A stretch of DNA of 45,749 nt from an uncultured Bacteroidota bacterium. Its GTDB lineage: Bacteria > Bacteroidota > Bacteroidia > 2-12-FULL-35-15. The stretch is taken from the NCBI GenBank assembly GCA_903870175.1, contig CAIQBY010000260.1:1-45749 (forward strand), read 5' to 3'. The notes below the pieces were generated by a model, which saw nothing but the letters and a program-made list of their open reading frames with translations, was not told the origin of the DNA and did no database searches. The translations under genes and the position numbers were made by a program. Below are positions 17,451 to 25,852 of the stretch, one piece after another. Position 1 is the first letter of the stretch. The number at the start of each line of letters is the position of its first letter.

Positions 17451-20069
17451 TTACTTCTTATGAAGTATTGTGAAAAATCCAGGTATAGTTGTGTTTTTAC
17501 CATCATTCTGGAATAGGATAAAATAATAAGTACCGTCTGATTTACCAATACCCTGCCAATCATTTTTATAATCCGGATTTTCATATATTTTATTTCCCCA
17601 GCGATTATAAATTTCAATTTTACTTCCAGGATAATATTCCAGATTTTTAAATGATAAGGCATCGTTATCCCCATTTCCATCAGGTGTAATAACATTTGGA
17701 ATGGTAATGTTATAAGGAATTATTTCTACGGATTTACAGACAGTATCTACGCACCCTGAAGCTATTAAATCTACGTGGCAGACATTATATGTACCCGGTA
17801 AAGGATAAGAATGAGTAGGATTTTGAGACGAAGAACTGCTGTTTTCTCCGAACGTCCAGGTATATCCGTTTATATTAGTCACTGAAGTATCGGTAAAACT
17901 AATTGGAGTATTAACATAAACAGGTGAAGAAGGATAATAATTAAATTGCGAAATATGTGCAATTGGATTGACCGTAATAGTAACTGTGCCAGTTTTAGTA
18001 CACCCGTGAGTATCTGTAATTGTTACCGTATAAGTAGTTGTGGAAGATGGCGTAGCAACCGGATTGGCGATATTCGGATTATTTAAACCCGATGAAGGAC
18101 TCCATAAATAAGTAGTGCCACCCGTACTTGTAAGATTTACACTTTGACCCGCACAAATTGTTTGATTGGGAGAAACACTAACTGCGGGCGGTGCAAAAAC
18201 AACTATTGTATCAGGAATACTGCAATTATTATTTGAGATATTTACAATATAAGTTGTATTCACTGTTGGGTTAGCAGTAGGGTTTGCTATATTCGGATTA
18301 CTTAATCCTGTTGCAGGGCTCCAGCTATAAGTAGTTCCGCCGGTCGCATTTAATTGTACAGGTCCATTACATGCTGAAACATCAGGCTCAGGTGTAAAAA
18401 CAGGATATTGTGTCACGGTAATAGTAACAGTACCTGTCCCGGTACAGCCTGCGGCATCCACATCTGTAACAGTATAGGTAGTCGTAGTTGCTGGAGTGGC
18501 AACAGGGGTGGCAATATTAGTAAAATTTAATCCTGCCGCCGGACTCCATGAATAAGTAACGCCACCTGAAGCACTAAGGTTTACGCTTTGTCCGGCACAT
18601 ATACTTTGATTAGGCGATACATTAATTACTGAACCTGCGAAGATTACAATTGTATCATTGGCACTGCAAGTACCATTCGAAACATTTACAATGTATGTAG
18701 TAGTGACTGTAGGATTTGCAGTAGGGTTAGGAATATTAGGATTACTCAATCCTGCCGCCGGACTCCATGTATAAATTGTGCCGCCAGTTGCATTTAATTG
18801 TACTGCACCGGCGCAGTCCGAAGCATCAGGTTCGGAATTTACAACAGGAGAATTTAAAATATGAATAACTAAATTTACAGTTGTTGTCTGTGCAGGAGTC
18901 CCGTTATCAGTAGCGGTAAATGTTATTGTATTATAACCTACATCGGATGCTGAAGCAATTAACTGTGCATTAAACTGGACATTATTTGCAGGTGTATTAC
19001 TTGTAACAGTAAAACCGTTCAACGTAGCAGTGGCAGTAACGGTAGTAGTTTGACCGGCTTCGGGAGACATAAACAATATATTGAAATTTTGAGCAGTTCC
19101 AACACATAAAGTCATTGTGTCGCAATATCCCATTCCATTTGCAATTGGCGGTATATTGCCTGCAAAACAAGTATTAAAATAAAATGATTTATAATCAAGC
19201 CAGTCAATTCCACTTGCTGCTCCTGTCGGTCCGTTGTAAACTGAACCTGCCGTATCAAATGTTCCGAACTGAATATAATTTACACCATCACCTTTGTTAG
19301 CACCTACTGTTGCAGGAGTTCCACCAAAACCATTTACTCCGTTTGAAGCATCTCCCGTAGTCCATTGCATATCCTGATAACAAAATGAAACATTATTCCC
19401 ATTTGGAATTATTGAATTAGTCCCATCAGTAATTATTAATTGAAATGTGTTTTTTTTATCTACATAAGAATCATAATAACCAACGGAATCCCATTGCACT
19501 AGTAGCGCAGTTGGAGTTACTTTATAATATACAACGCCACTTCCTGTACCTCGAGTATCTACATCTCCCCAGAAAGGTGCAACCATAACAAAAGTAGGGT
19601 CAGGGAAAGGATTGGCAGTAAATGTTGAATATGGCGCACCGAAAGAAACATTCCCATTATTATTTATATATAATGAATTGTAATTAGTCCCATAAAAACA
19701 AAAAGTAAAAGGTAAATTAATTAATGGAGTTGTCCAATCATCATTTTGGTAAAGTGGTGCAGTTCCTGGTCCACCATTTCCTCCACTTCCATCAAAAGGA
19801 CAAACAGACCAGGTATTGTCCACAGTTTGCCAACAGTCACAGGCATTGGTTCTTGAAGATTTATTACTTGTATTTGTTCTAACTACAGGGGTTAGCGGTT
19901 TTGTATTAAATACAATTTGTTCGTGCCCATTTAATTTCCCGGCTTTTTTCAAAACGCTCATTGAATCGTTTACTGCTTTTCTTGAACGTTTTTGTGAATA
20001 GCTGGCAGTAGTAGAAAACAGTAGCAGTATAACTGCAACTAATCCGATAATAAGTTTACTTTTTAACAT
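17451..20069 (-). CDS. Gliding-motility-type surface protein: nidogen-like region, Ig-like repeats, PKD and T9SS type B domain
   Basis: The 872 residues start with a signal peptide ending TTASYSQ. Residues about 80-300 resemble a nidogen-like extracellular domain (INNNGNVSFGAPYS, PFWGDVDTRGTGSGVVYY). After a cadherin-like linker (about 330-405) come four repeats of about 75 residues in an A-B-A-B pattern: A copies have CAGAVQLNATGG or CNGPVQLNATGG, B copies NQSICAGQSVNLSASGG or NQTICAGQSVNLTSTGG. A PKD domain (YTWTFGENSSSSSQNPTHSY) follows, then the gliding-motility C-terminal sorting domain (NVITPDGNGDNDALSF, EIYNRWGNKIYE, DGTYYFILF). It should be a T9SS-exported adhesin. Its repeats leave near-identical DNA blocks in the gene. 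Confidence 0.9.
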   Translation of the reverse strand: MLKSKLIIGLVAVILLLFSTTASYSQKRSRKAVNDSMSVLKKAGKLNGHEQIVFNTKPLTPVVRTNTSNKSSRTNACDCWQTVDNTWSVCPFDGSGGNGGPGTAPLYQNDDWTTPLINLPFTFCFYGTNYNSLYINNNGNVSFGAPYSTFTANPFPDPTFVMVAPFWGDVDTRGTGSGVVYYKVTPTALLVQWDSVGYYDSYVDKKNTFQLIITDGTNSIIPNGNNVSFCYQDMQWTTGDASNGVNGFGGTPATVGANKGDGVNYIQFGTFDTAGSVYNGPTGAASGIDWLDYKSFYFNTCFAGNIPPIANGMGYCDTMTLCVGTAQNFNILFMSPEAGQTTTVTATATLNGFTVTSNTPANNVQFNAQLIASASDVGYNTITFTATDNGTPAQTTTVNLVIHILNSPVVNSEPDASDCAGAVQLNATGGTIYTWSPAAGLSNPNIPNPTANPTVTTTYIVNVSNGTCSANDTIVIFAGSVINVSPNQSICAGQSVNLSASGGVTYSWSPAAGLNFTNIATPVATPATTTTYTVTDVDAAGCTGTGTVTITVTQYPVFTPEPDVSACNGPVQLNATGGTTYSWSPATGLSNPNIANPTANPTVNTTYIVNISNNNCSIPDTIVVFAPPAVSVSPNQTICAGQSVNLTSTGGTTYLWSPSSGLNNPNIANPVATPSSTTTYTVTITDTHGCTKTGTVTITVNPIAHISQFNYYPSSPVYVNTPISFTDTSVTNINGYTWTFGENSSSSSQNPTHSYPLPGTYNVCHVDLIASGCVDTVCKSVEIIPYNITIPNVITPDGNGDNDALSFKNLEYYPGSKIEIYNRWGNKIYENPDYKNDWQGIGKSDGTYYFILFQNDGKNTTIPGFFTILHKK

Positions 20070-20165
20070 GATTATTTTTTGTTAAGTGAATAATAAATCA
20101 AGTACAACTATTTATTTATAGAGCGAATAAAAACATATACAGGATGGAGAATTCCTACGCCAAAA

Positions 20166-21986
20166 TTAACCTTTTTTATTGGCTAATGCAATGACAAACT
20201 TATTTTCCCGCTCTTTATCTTCATTATGTTTGAAATAATAAAGTGAGAAATTATCATAATCCGCTTTTAATTTTTCGTAAGAAAAACCGGGTAATTTATT
20301 GGCAATGTAATAATCCAGATACGCCGGAAAGTCGGTGTACTGGAAGTTATCGCCGAGCTTTGCTTTTAACTGTGCAATTAATTTACTGTTGTAAGTTATA
20401 ATCTCTGTCTTGAACTGATATGGAGAAAAGTTAATGTTCGCGTAGCGGAACGTATCTTTTGTAATTGGCCGTGCATGGATAGGGAACACGAAATTAATGT
20501 CTTTGCTTTCGAAATGTTCAATACTGCCGTGCTTTTCATGACCAATACGTTCGCGATGTTCTATTTTTGAATGTGCTATTAATGTATCTGTCAAGCCGTG
20601 AAACTCCTGTATATAACTGAAGTTTGCAAAATATCCCATACAAGCCTGCCCGCCTTTTATAAGCATTCGCGCATCTATGCCTTCAAAAGCAGCATGCAAA
20701 GCCTTGCCCATTTTTATCTCCGCTTCCATTGGATAATAACTCGTGTAAACGTAACGTTCATCTGACACATCGCCGTTCCATGTTGTTATTTCTTTTCCGT
20801 TTGCATCTGTTTTTTTAAAGATATCCATCCTTAAAGTTGTTTCTATAAAACTTGCCAGAATTAATAGACCGAGATATAGATTTACATTTTTAGGTTTTAC
20901 AAGTTTCAGTATTGAATACAGAATTATAAAATAAATAAATGGTGCAATTGGGATGATAAAACGCGCATACATAAAATCGCCGCCTACTTTGGCAACAAAG
21001 AATATTAAATAAAGAATAACAATCTTTACACTTACCAGAAACGCTGCATTCCAGTTGTCTTTTAAAAATTCTTTGAGGTTGTTTTTAAACTTGTTTTTTA
21101 ATAACGGGAAGATGATAAACAGTGGAAGAATTATTGCCAGCAACGAAACAAAATGTGGTTTGAAATAAAGCCAGATGTAATCAAATCCTTTGCTGAAATT
21201 ACTTTCGTCGCCTAATTTATCGTAGTAAGTATTCGGAAAAATAAAACCATAATAATTATATCTCCAGAGGAAATAAGGAATATAAATAACGATAATGGCG
21301 AGGTTGAAAAACAACAGCGTTTTAATGATTTTTACAATCTCCGTTTTCTGAAAAAATAAATTGCAGACAAAAAGCAGATTCGCCAGAAAGACTATCAATA
21401 GTGTGTCAGGGCGGGTGAGCAATGCCAGACATAAAAATAAACCGGATAACATATATCGTTTTGTTTCTTTTATTTCTGTAAAGAAAAAAACATAAAATGC
21501 AGAGCATAATAAAAAACTGAACAGCGACGTTTCGAGCCCCGAAGTTGCCCATGTATTATAATCATAATTCAGCGCGAGCATCAATGTAATAAAGGGAAGT
21601 ATAAATGTTTTGCTCCGTTTTGATATTTTATAAGTGATGATGGAAACTAATGTTAATGTACCTACGGAAGCCAAAATACCCAGTACCTGCACAGTTACCA
21701 GCGGGTCGCGCTTAAGCCATGTAAAAAAACTGATGAGCATTATCCAGAAAAAATCAGTGAATCCTTCTACTCTTTCGCCTTTATTATAAACGAGTCCGTT
21801 GCCCGAAACAAAATTTTGAACGTATCGCAAAGCAATGAAAATATCATCGCCAAGCCATTTTAATTTGTATGAATAAACAATGCTGACGATGATGGCAAGT
21901 ACTGAAATAGCAATAAAAAGAGTGGTATTATTTTGTTTTGCTGCAGGTAAAGGATGTTGAACTTTTGCTTTCGCTTTTGTAGCCAT
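20166..21986 (-). CDS. GT-C superfamily membrane glycosyltransferase
   Basis: The 606-residue protein has about ten membrane segments in its first two-thirds. The first extracytoplasmic loop carries WLGDDIFIALRYVQNFVSG followed by GLVYNKGERVEGFTDFFW, the pattern of polyprenyl-phosphate-sugar-dependent GT-C enzymes with adjacent catalytic acidic residues (GDD). The C-terminal 200 residues form a soluble periplasmic domain. It probably transfers sugars from a lipid-linked donor to glycans or proteins outside the inner membrane. The acceptor is unknown. A predicted promoter lies at 22007-22014. Confidence 0.72.
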   Translation of the reverse strand: MATKAKAKVQHPLPAAKQNNTTLFIAISVLAIIVSIVYSYKLKWLGDDIFIALRYVQNFVSGNGLVYNKGERVEGFTDFFWIMLISFFTWLKRDPLVTVQVLGILASVGTLTLVSIITYKISKRSKTFILPFITLMLALNYDYNTWATSGLETSLFSFLLCSAFYVFFFTEIKETKRYMLSGLFLCLALLTRPDTLLIVFLANLLFVCNLFFQKTEIVKIIKTLLFFNLAIIVIYIPYFLWRYNYYGFIFPNTYYDKLGDESNFSKGFDYIWLYFKPHFVSLLAIILPLFIIFPLLKNKFKNNLKEFLKDNWNAAFLVSVKIVILYLIFFVAKVGGDFMYARFIIPIAPFIYFIILYSILKLVKPKNVNLYLGLLILASFIETTLRMDIFKKTDANGKEITTWNGDVSDERYVYTSYYPMEAEIKMGKALHAAFEGIDARMLIKGGQACMGYFANFSYIQEFHGLTDTLIAHSKIEHRERIGHEKHGSIEHFESKDINFVFPIHARPITKDTFRYANINFSPYQFKTEIITYNSKLIAQLKAKLGDNFQYTDFPAYLDYYIANKLPGFSYEKLKADYDNFSLYYFKHNEDKERENKFVIALANKKG

Positions 21987-22006
21987 TTATTATTTTATTT
22001 GGTTTT

Positions 22007-22014
22007 CAAATGTA
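22007..22014 (-). promoter_or_regulatory. -7 box of the GT-C gene
   Basis: The minus strand reads TACATTTG, matching TAnnTTTG, 21 bases before the ATG at 21986. Confidence 0.45.
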
Positions 22015-22055
22015 AGGAAAAAAGGAGATTAAATGAGAAGTGTTATAAAACCTCA

Positions 22056-22724
22056 TTAATAGTTTAGTGTATATGTATTGTATGAAGCGGCATAACACAA
22101 TACGGAATCGGAGAAGCTATTAGTAATATTGTTTTTTCTGACAGTCCAATTAAATTTAACTAACTGTGGATCGCAATAACTGAATGGAACATTCAATTTT
22201 AGGTTAAAATTTATATTTTGCCCCGTAATATTCCAGGGATTATAAAGGTTATTACTGGTATAAAAAGCAGGATTTTGAAAGACGATGGAAAGAAGATCAT
22301 TATTGTCAAATGGTGAATTGTTTTTAACAGTCAAATATAATTGAGGCTCATAATAAATTTTAACTGGGATATTTATTTCCTGCTCTTTCCCTTTATGTAT
22401 ATTAGTAACCTGCCATTCAAAAGTTTCCCTAGAGTCATCCAAGAGGAATGAGTATTCCTGCTTAGGTATCGCCGAAAATTTTATTTCATAAAATCCATTC
22501 GCATCAGTGTAACAACTTTTTAAATATTGATAATCAGTACCTGTTTTTACTCCTTTACTTCCTCTAAACAACTGAATTGTTACATTTGGAATTGGCTGCC
22601 CATTACAATAATCAGTTACCTTACCCACAATCCTAGTATTCTCAAACCACCAGTCTTCTCTTTTACATGAAGAAACTAAAATTGTAACAAAAAATACAAT
22701 TAGGATATATTTACTTCTTTTCAT
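22056..22724 (-). CDS. Lipoprotein with carboxypeptidase-regulatory-like domain
   Basis: The 222 residues begin with a lipoprotein signal peptide: MKRSKYILIVFFVTILVSSC, with lipobox VSSC and the lipidated Cys at about residue 20. A beta-sandwich follows (RIVGKVTDYCNGQPIPNVTI, then TDANGFYEIKF), the carboxypeptidase-regulatory-like module common in Bacteroidota surface proteins. The rest is beta-rich with no catalytic motif. It has no clear functional partner; the neighbouring terminator at 22762-22795 separates it from the upstream minus-strand gene. The function is unknown. Confidence 0.75.
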   Translation of the reverse strand: MKRSKYILIVFFVTILVSSCKREDWWFENTRIVGKVTDYCNGQPIPNVTIQLFRGSKGVKTGTDYQYLKSCYTDANGFYEIKFSAIPKQEYSFLLDDSRETFEWQVTNIHKGKEQEINIPVKIYYEPQLYLTVKNNSPFDNNDLLSIVFQNPAFYTSNNLYNPWNITGQNINFNLKLNVPFSYCDPQLVKFNWTVRKNNITNSFSDSVLCYAASYNTYTLNY

Positions 22725-22761
22725 TATTCAAAACTAATCATTCTTTCTTTGCAACTAACAA

Positions 22762-22795
22762 AAAATCCCATTATGTATTTTCATAATGGGATTTT
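22762..22795 (-). terminator. Strong terminator after the array B-associated gene
   Basis: A perfect 14-bp inverted repeat (AAAATCCCATTATG / CATAATGGGATTTT) with a 6-base loop; on the minus strand it is followed by TTTTTTG. It ends the transcript of 22848-23567. Confidence 0.85.
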
Positions 22796-22847
22796 AATAT
22801 CCTGTCAAACATCAATTCGCAAATTCGTATCCATTCGTTATCCGTAC

Positions 22848-23567
22848 CTACGGAATTCGGAAACTTTGCGGTGCGCTCCAGTCGCCTTTAATACCGGTAG
22901 CGGTAACCCATCGGGAACAGGAATAAAACAGGAGACCTGAATATTTTGAGTTGAAAACAAGAATCATCGGTGTACGTGTTCCGTCTTCTATCCGTCCATA
23001 ATCATCAGCACTATCGGGTGGCACAGCAAAAGCAATCACTCCTTGAGCATCAGGCGGCAGCGGCGTACAAATAAAAATAGCTGTTTCCACACGTGCTGCA
23101 CCTTCCGGTTTTCCTCTTTTTTTCACACCTTTAGCATCCGGCTGCTGGCGATAAAATGATTTTACATTTGGAGGATTGCCTGCCTGCATCGCCATCAAAG
23201 GCACAGTTGCAGGTTTGCCTATCTTGGTTTTAGTAGTTTTATGTGGTTTTAATCCGCAATCCGACACATCTCCGTCATCCATCGAATCGTTTGCATAAAT
23301 CCATACTTTCACAAATTTACGCATCCATTTACTAAGATTAGCGCGTGCTATGTCTTTTTTATCCCTTTGAGTAGTGTTGGACTTAGTTTTCTTTTTAGTA
23401 ATCGCATATATTTTGCTCCACGCAATAAGCAAAGTCGCGCCTGCTGCTATTACGGTGGTATCAATATCCCAGTCGGCAGCATTATCCGTTACTTCTTCCA
23501 TTATTTGATTTACAAGCGTATCATACGTTTCGTCGGGTCCGCCAAATTGGTCTGTACTGTCTGACAT
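22848..23567 (-). CDS. Unknown protein encoded downstream of 21-bp array B
   Basis: The 239-residue protein has an acidic helical N-terminus (YDTLVNQIMEEVTDNAADWD) and a hydrophobic helix near 60 (TVIAAGATLLIAWSKIYAI) too short and mixed to be a confident membrane anchor. A basic linker follows (KKKTKSNTTQRDKKD). The C-terminal beta-rich part ends SRWVTATGIKGDWSAPQSF, which is reminiscent of a fibronectin-III-like fold. No signal peptide or catalytic motif is seen. I do not recognise a named family. It is a single-gene unit on the minus strand: a TACTTTTG box at 23881-23888, array B in the apparent leader, the CDS, then a strong terminator. Confidence 0.75.
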   Translation of the reverse strand: MSDSTDQFGGPDETYDTLVNQIMEEVTDNAADWDIDTTVIAAGATLLIAWSKIYAITKKKTKSNTTQRDKKDIARANLSKWMRKFVKVWIYANDSMDDGDVSDCGLKPHKTTKTKIGKPATVPLMAMQAGNPPNVKSFYRQQPDAKGVKKRGKPEGAARVETAIFICTPLPPDAQGVIAFAVPPDSADDYGRIEDGTRTPMILVFNSKYSGLLFYSCSRWVTATGIKGDWSAPQSFRIP

Positions 23568-23642
23568 TTTATTATTTATTTAATTGTTATTACTATTATT
23601 ATTAACTCTTTTTCCGTTTTATTAAATTACTTTATTTTATTC

Positions 23643-23852
23643 GGGAGTTCCCTGTTTTTATTTGGGAGCTCCTGTTTTTAAAAAGGGACTTCCCGTTTTT
23701 TATTCAGGAGTTCCTGTTTTTTAAAAGGGAGTTCCCTGTTTTTATTTAGGAGCTCAAGTTTTTAAAAAGGGAGTTCCCGTTTTTTATTTGGGAGCTCCTT
23801 TATTTTATTTGGGAGTTCCTGTTTTTTAAAATTGCCTCCGATTATTTTTACT
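23643..23852. repeat. Array B: degenerate tandem repeat with exact 21-bp period
   Basis: Copies start at 23643, 23664, 23685, 23706, 23727, 23748, 23769, 23790 and 23811, with a decayed tenth at 23832. All steps are exactly 21 bp. The core is GGGAGYTCCY, nearly self-complementary (GGGAGTTCCC, GGGAGCTCC), followed by GTTTTT. Copies alternate between ATTT-type spacers (1, 3, 5, 7) and AAAA-type spacers (2, 4, 6), a 42-bp higher order; the first and fifth copies are identical. The array lies between a predicted minus-strand promoter (23881-23888) and the start codon at 23567, so it is probably transcribed as a leader. The remainder of 23568-23933 is plain AT-rich sequence. Confidence 0.92.
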
Positions 23853-23880
23853 TTCAAAACCTTCAATGACCTTAACACGA

Positions 23881-23888
23881 CAAAAGTA
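23881..23888 (-). promoter_or_regulatory. Predicted -7 box reading into array B
   Basis: The minus strand reads TACTTTTG, a match to TAnnTTTG, located after the stop codon of 23934-24374 and just upstream of array B. It would produce a transcript carrying the array as an approximately 300-base leader of the gene at 22848-23567. Confidence 0.45.
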
Positions 23889-23933
23889 TTTGGTAAAAAG
23901 AAGAGAAACGTAGGGAAGTCCCTATTTCTTTTT

Positions 23934-24374
23934 TTATTTTTCCTGAGAAGATTTATAAAGCGAAGTAATGGATTGTTTGGAAGTACCGCATCCGGTAGAT
24001 TCATTGAGATTAGTAATAATTATTTCCAGCACTTTTTTTCCAATACCTAAATTATCAGCCGCCAGTTGCACTGTTTTCCCATCACTCAATTCAATAAAAG
24101 CTTTTATATCAAGGTCTTTATATCCTTTCTTTTTACAAAAAACAATAAACACGGTATCAATCTCCGAAAGTTCTATAGGCAGCGTCTTTTCAGATATTTC
24201 CGTGATAACAACAGCAAGCGGCAGGTTATGTTCATCATCATATATTACATTGGATAATATAGTTTGATGAACATACAAATAACATTCTCTCATATTATTT
24301 GCTGAATAAATAAATGTACTTGTAGATTGTTTTTTATTATCATAAAAAATAATTAAATATTCTTTTGTTTTCAT
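23934..24374 (-). CDS. Small protein with LuxR-like helix-turn-helix C-terminus
   Basis: The 146 residues have a beta-rich N-terminal half (EYLIIFYDNKKQSTSTFIYS, AVVITEISEKTLPIE). The C-terminal segment from about residue 94 aligns by eye with a LuxR/GerE-type DNA-binding domain: ELSDGKTVQLAADNLGIGK, then KVLEIIITNLNESTGCG and SKQSITSLYK correspond to the helix-turn-helix and the following helix. This suggests a DNA-binding regulator. It lies immediately upstream of array B on the same strand with 45 bases between its stop and the array promoter box, so the array is a candidate target. The assignment is tentative. Confidence 0.6.
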   Translation of the reverse strand: MKTKEYLIIFYDNKKQSTSTFIYSANNMRECYLYVHQTILSNVIYDDEHNLPLAVVITEISEKTLPIELSEIDTVFIVFCKKKGYKDLDIKAFIELSDGKTVQLAADNLGIGKKVLEIIITNLNESTGCGTSKQSITSLYKSSQEK

Positions 24375-24416
24375 AGAAGTAGATTTTAATATTTTCTAAA
24401 AGTAGATATAAAGAAC

Positions 24417-24424
24417 TATCTTTG
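24417..24424 (+). promoter_or_regulatory. -7 box of the 24449 gene
   Basis: TATCTTTG matches TAnnTTTG, 24 bases before the ATG at 24449. Confidence 0.45.
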
Positions 24425-24448
24425 TTAGATAAATAAAATTTAATAAAA

Positions 24449-25096
24449 ATGAAAAAACTAATTATTGGATTGCTTTTTTTGTCTGTGAACCTATTTGGAC
24501 AAACGCATTGGTATCAGATTAAAGAGAATAAAAATTCAGATGTTCTTCATAAGAAATATAAATGTTATATAGAGATTGACACGGAAATAATTAAAGATCC
24601 TAAAAATGCAATTGTTCATTACAATAATGAATTGCTAAAACCAGAGGGAAACAAGTTTTATATACTTTCAATGGCAGCTAACTTAGAAATTAAACTAACA
24701 GAAAAAGGGAATGCTGAATTTGAACAATATGAAAAAGGGCATAACAAAAAGCATCTTAGTACCAATGACTTTAATCGAATTCACTTAGCGGATTTTTATA
24801 AAATTTATGCAAAACACGATTCTGTTTATATTGGGGATGATTATAAAGAAGGCTATATAGCTTACATAGTCATTGACACTAATAAAATAAAATATTTTAA
24901 GAAAATAAGCGTATTGCTTAATGGAGGGGCAACCTCGCGAATTAAAAATACTTTTGATATTTCATTTAGACCTGCATTCCCTGGTTATATGGACTATAAT
25001 ATTGCAATAATAAATAATGAAAAAATACCAGCCGACACTATTAAATTTACTCACTCTGTTTATGGAATGTGGCCACCTAAAAAGAAAAAACCTTAA
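24449..25096 (+). CDS. Secreted protein of unknown function
   Basis: The 215 residues start with a signal peptide (MKKLIIGLLFLSVNLFGQ). The mature part is rich in Lys, Tyr and Ile with short beta strands (KCYIEIDTEIIKD, IAYIVIDTNKIKYF) and ends in a basic PPKKKKP tail. No motif is recognised. It is 32 bases upstream of the DUF3575-type barrel gene on the same strand, so the two may be co-transcribed, with this one acting as a periplasmic or surface partner. That role is inference from position only. Confidence 0.65.
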   Translation: MKKLIIGLLFLSVNLFGQTHWYQIKENKNSDVLHKKYKCYIEIDTEIIKDPKNAIVHYNNELLKPEGNKFYILSMAANLEIKLTEKGNAEFEQYEKGHNKKHLSTNDFNRIHLADFYKIYAKHDSVYIGDDYKEGYIAYIVIDTNKIKYFKKISVLLNGGATSRIKNTFDISFRPAFPGYMDYNIAIINNEKIPADTIKFTHSVYGMWPPKKKKP

Positions 25097-25128
25097 GAGA
25101 TATTAAAAGTTTTAAAGCGGGTAAAAAA

Positions 25129-25797
25129 ATGGTTGTGATAAAAAAATTGGTGAATTACTTCCTATCTATATTAATAGTACTTTTTTCTTTCAGAGGATTT
25201 GCGCAGGATTCAACCAAAACAAAGAAATTAGGTTTGATTGTGAAAGCGGATGTGCCGTTGCCCGTTGCAGATTTAGTTTTTTCAAAAGTAGAAAGAGATA
25301 TGTCGCTAACCGTTGAAAAAATAATAAATAGAAGAAATAGTGTACAAGTGACAGGAACGTATCATTTTATTAAAGCCAATGCCAATTCTCCAGATAGTGC
25401 ATTAGCCAATAGAAGAAATATATTTCAAATTATTCCTGAATATAAATTCTTTATTTTGAAACGGAAAGTTTGTTCGGGTCCTTATGTGGGAGCCTATTTA
25501 AAATATATAAGAGATGAAGAAATTTGGGATGAATGGACTGAAACCATTAATTACAATGCTTATCCTAATACTAAAAACACACACTTTTTTGCTGATTATT
25601 ATTATTTCAAATATGCAATTGGAGCAATTACAGGCTGCCAATTTTATATTAGAAACAGAGTAACATTTGATTTTTTATTTGGTGTTGGAGCCAGTAAAAC
25701 ATTTTTGGTGCAAAAGGTTTCAGGAGAAAATATCGGTACTGTTTTGGGTTCGGATTTGGATGGAAGACTTGCTTTTAATGTAGGATATAAGTTTTAA
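25129..25797 (+). CDS. DUF3575-like outer-membrane beta-barrel protein (paralogue 1)
   Basis: The 222-residue protein has a signal peptide (hydrophobic core LSILIVLFSF, ending RGFAQ) and alternating amphipathic strands ending LAFNVGYKF with the terminal Phe of outer-membrane barrels. It is clearly paralogous to 39622-40269 on the minus strand: both share GLIVK, PEYKFFILKRKVCSGPYVG, GAITG and LDGRLAFNVGYKF or LDGRFAINIGYKF. DUF3575 proteins are 8-strand-type barrels of unknown function. The central loop differs most between paralogues, consistent with a surface-exposed region. Confidence 0.75.
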   Translation: MVVIKKLVNYFLSILIVLFSFRGFAQDSTKTKKLGLIVKADVPLPVADLVFSKVERDMSLTVEKIINRRNSVQVTGTYHFIKANANSPDSALANRRNIFQIIPEYKFFILKRKVCSGPYVGAYLKYIRDEEIWDEWTETINYNAYPNTKNTHFFADYYYFKYAIGAITGCQFYIRNRVTFDFLFGVGASKTFLVQKVSGENIGTVLGSDLDGRLAFNVGYKF

Positions 25798-25832
25798 GCG
25801 AGGATAAATAAATGGAACACCAATAAATTAAG

Positions 25833-25840
25833 TACTTTTG
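25833..25840 (+). promoter_or_regulatory. -7 box of the small retropepsin-like gene
   Basis: TACTTTTG matches TAnnTTTG and lies only 12 bases before the ATG at 25853, implying a nearly leaderless mRNA. Confidence 0.45.
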
Positions 25841-25852
25841 TAAAAAAATAAA

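Noticed and set aside
23643-23852. Arrays as plasmid-type iterons or a replication origin
   Set aside because: The 21-bp spacing fits iterons, but no rep, par or dnaA-like gene is adjacent and the surroundings are ordinary chromosomal genes. It remains only an analogy.
23762-24050. Open frames at 23762-24004 (-) and 23832-24050 (+) as genes
   Set aside because: The first ends in a heptad repeat (ELPNKIK, ELPNKKR) produced by array B and stops inside it; both overlap the end of the HTH-like gene out of frame.
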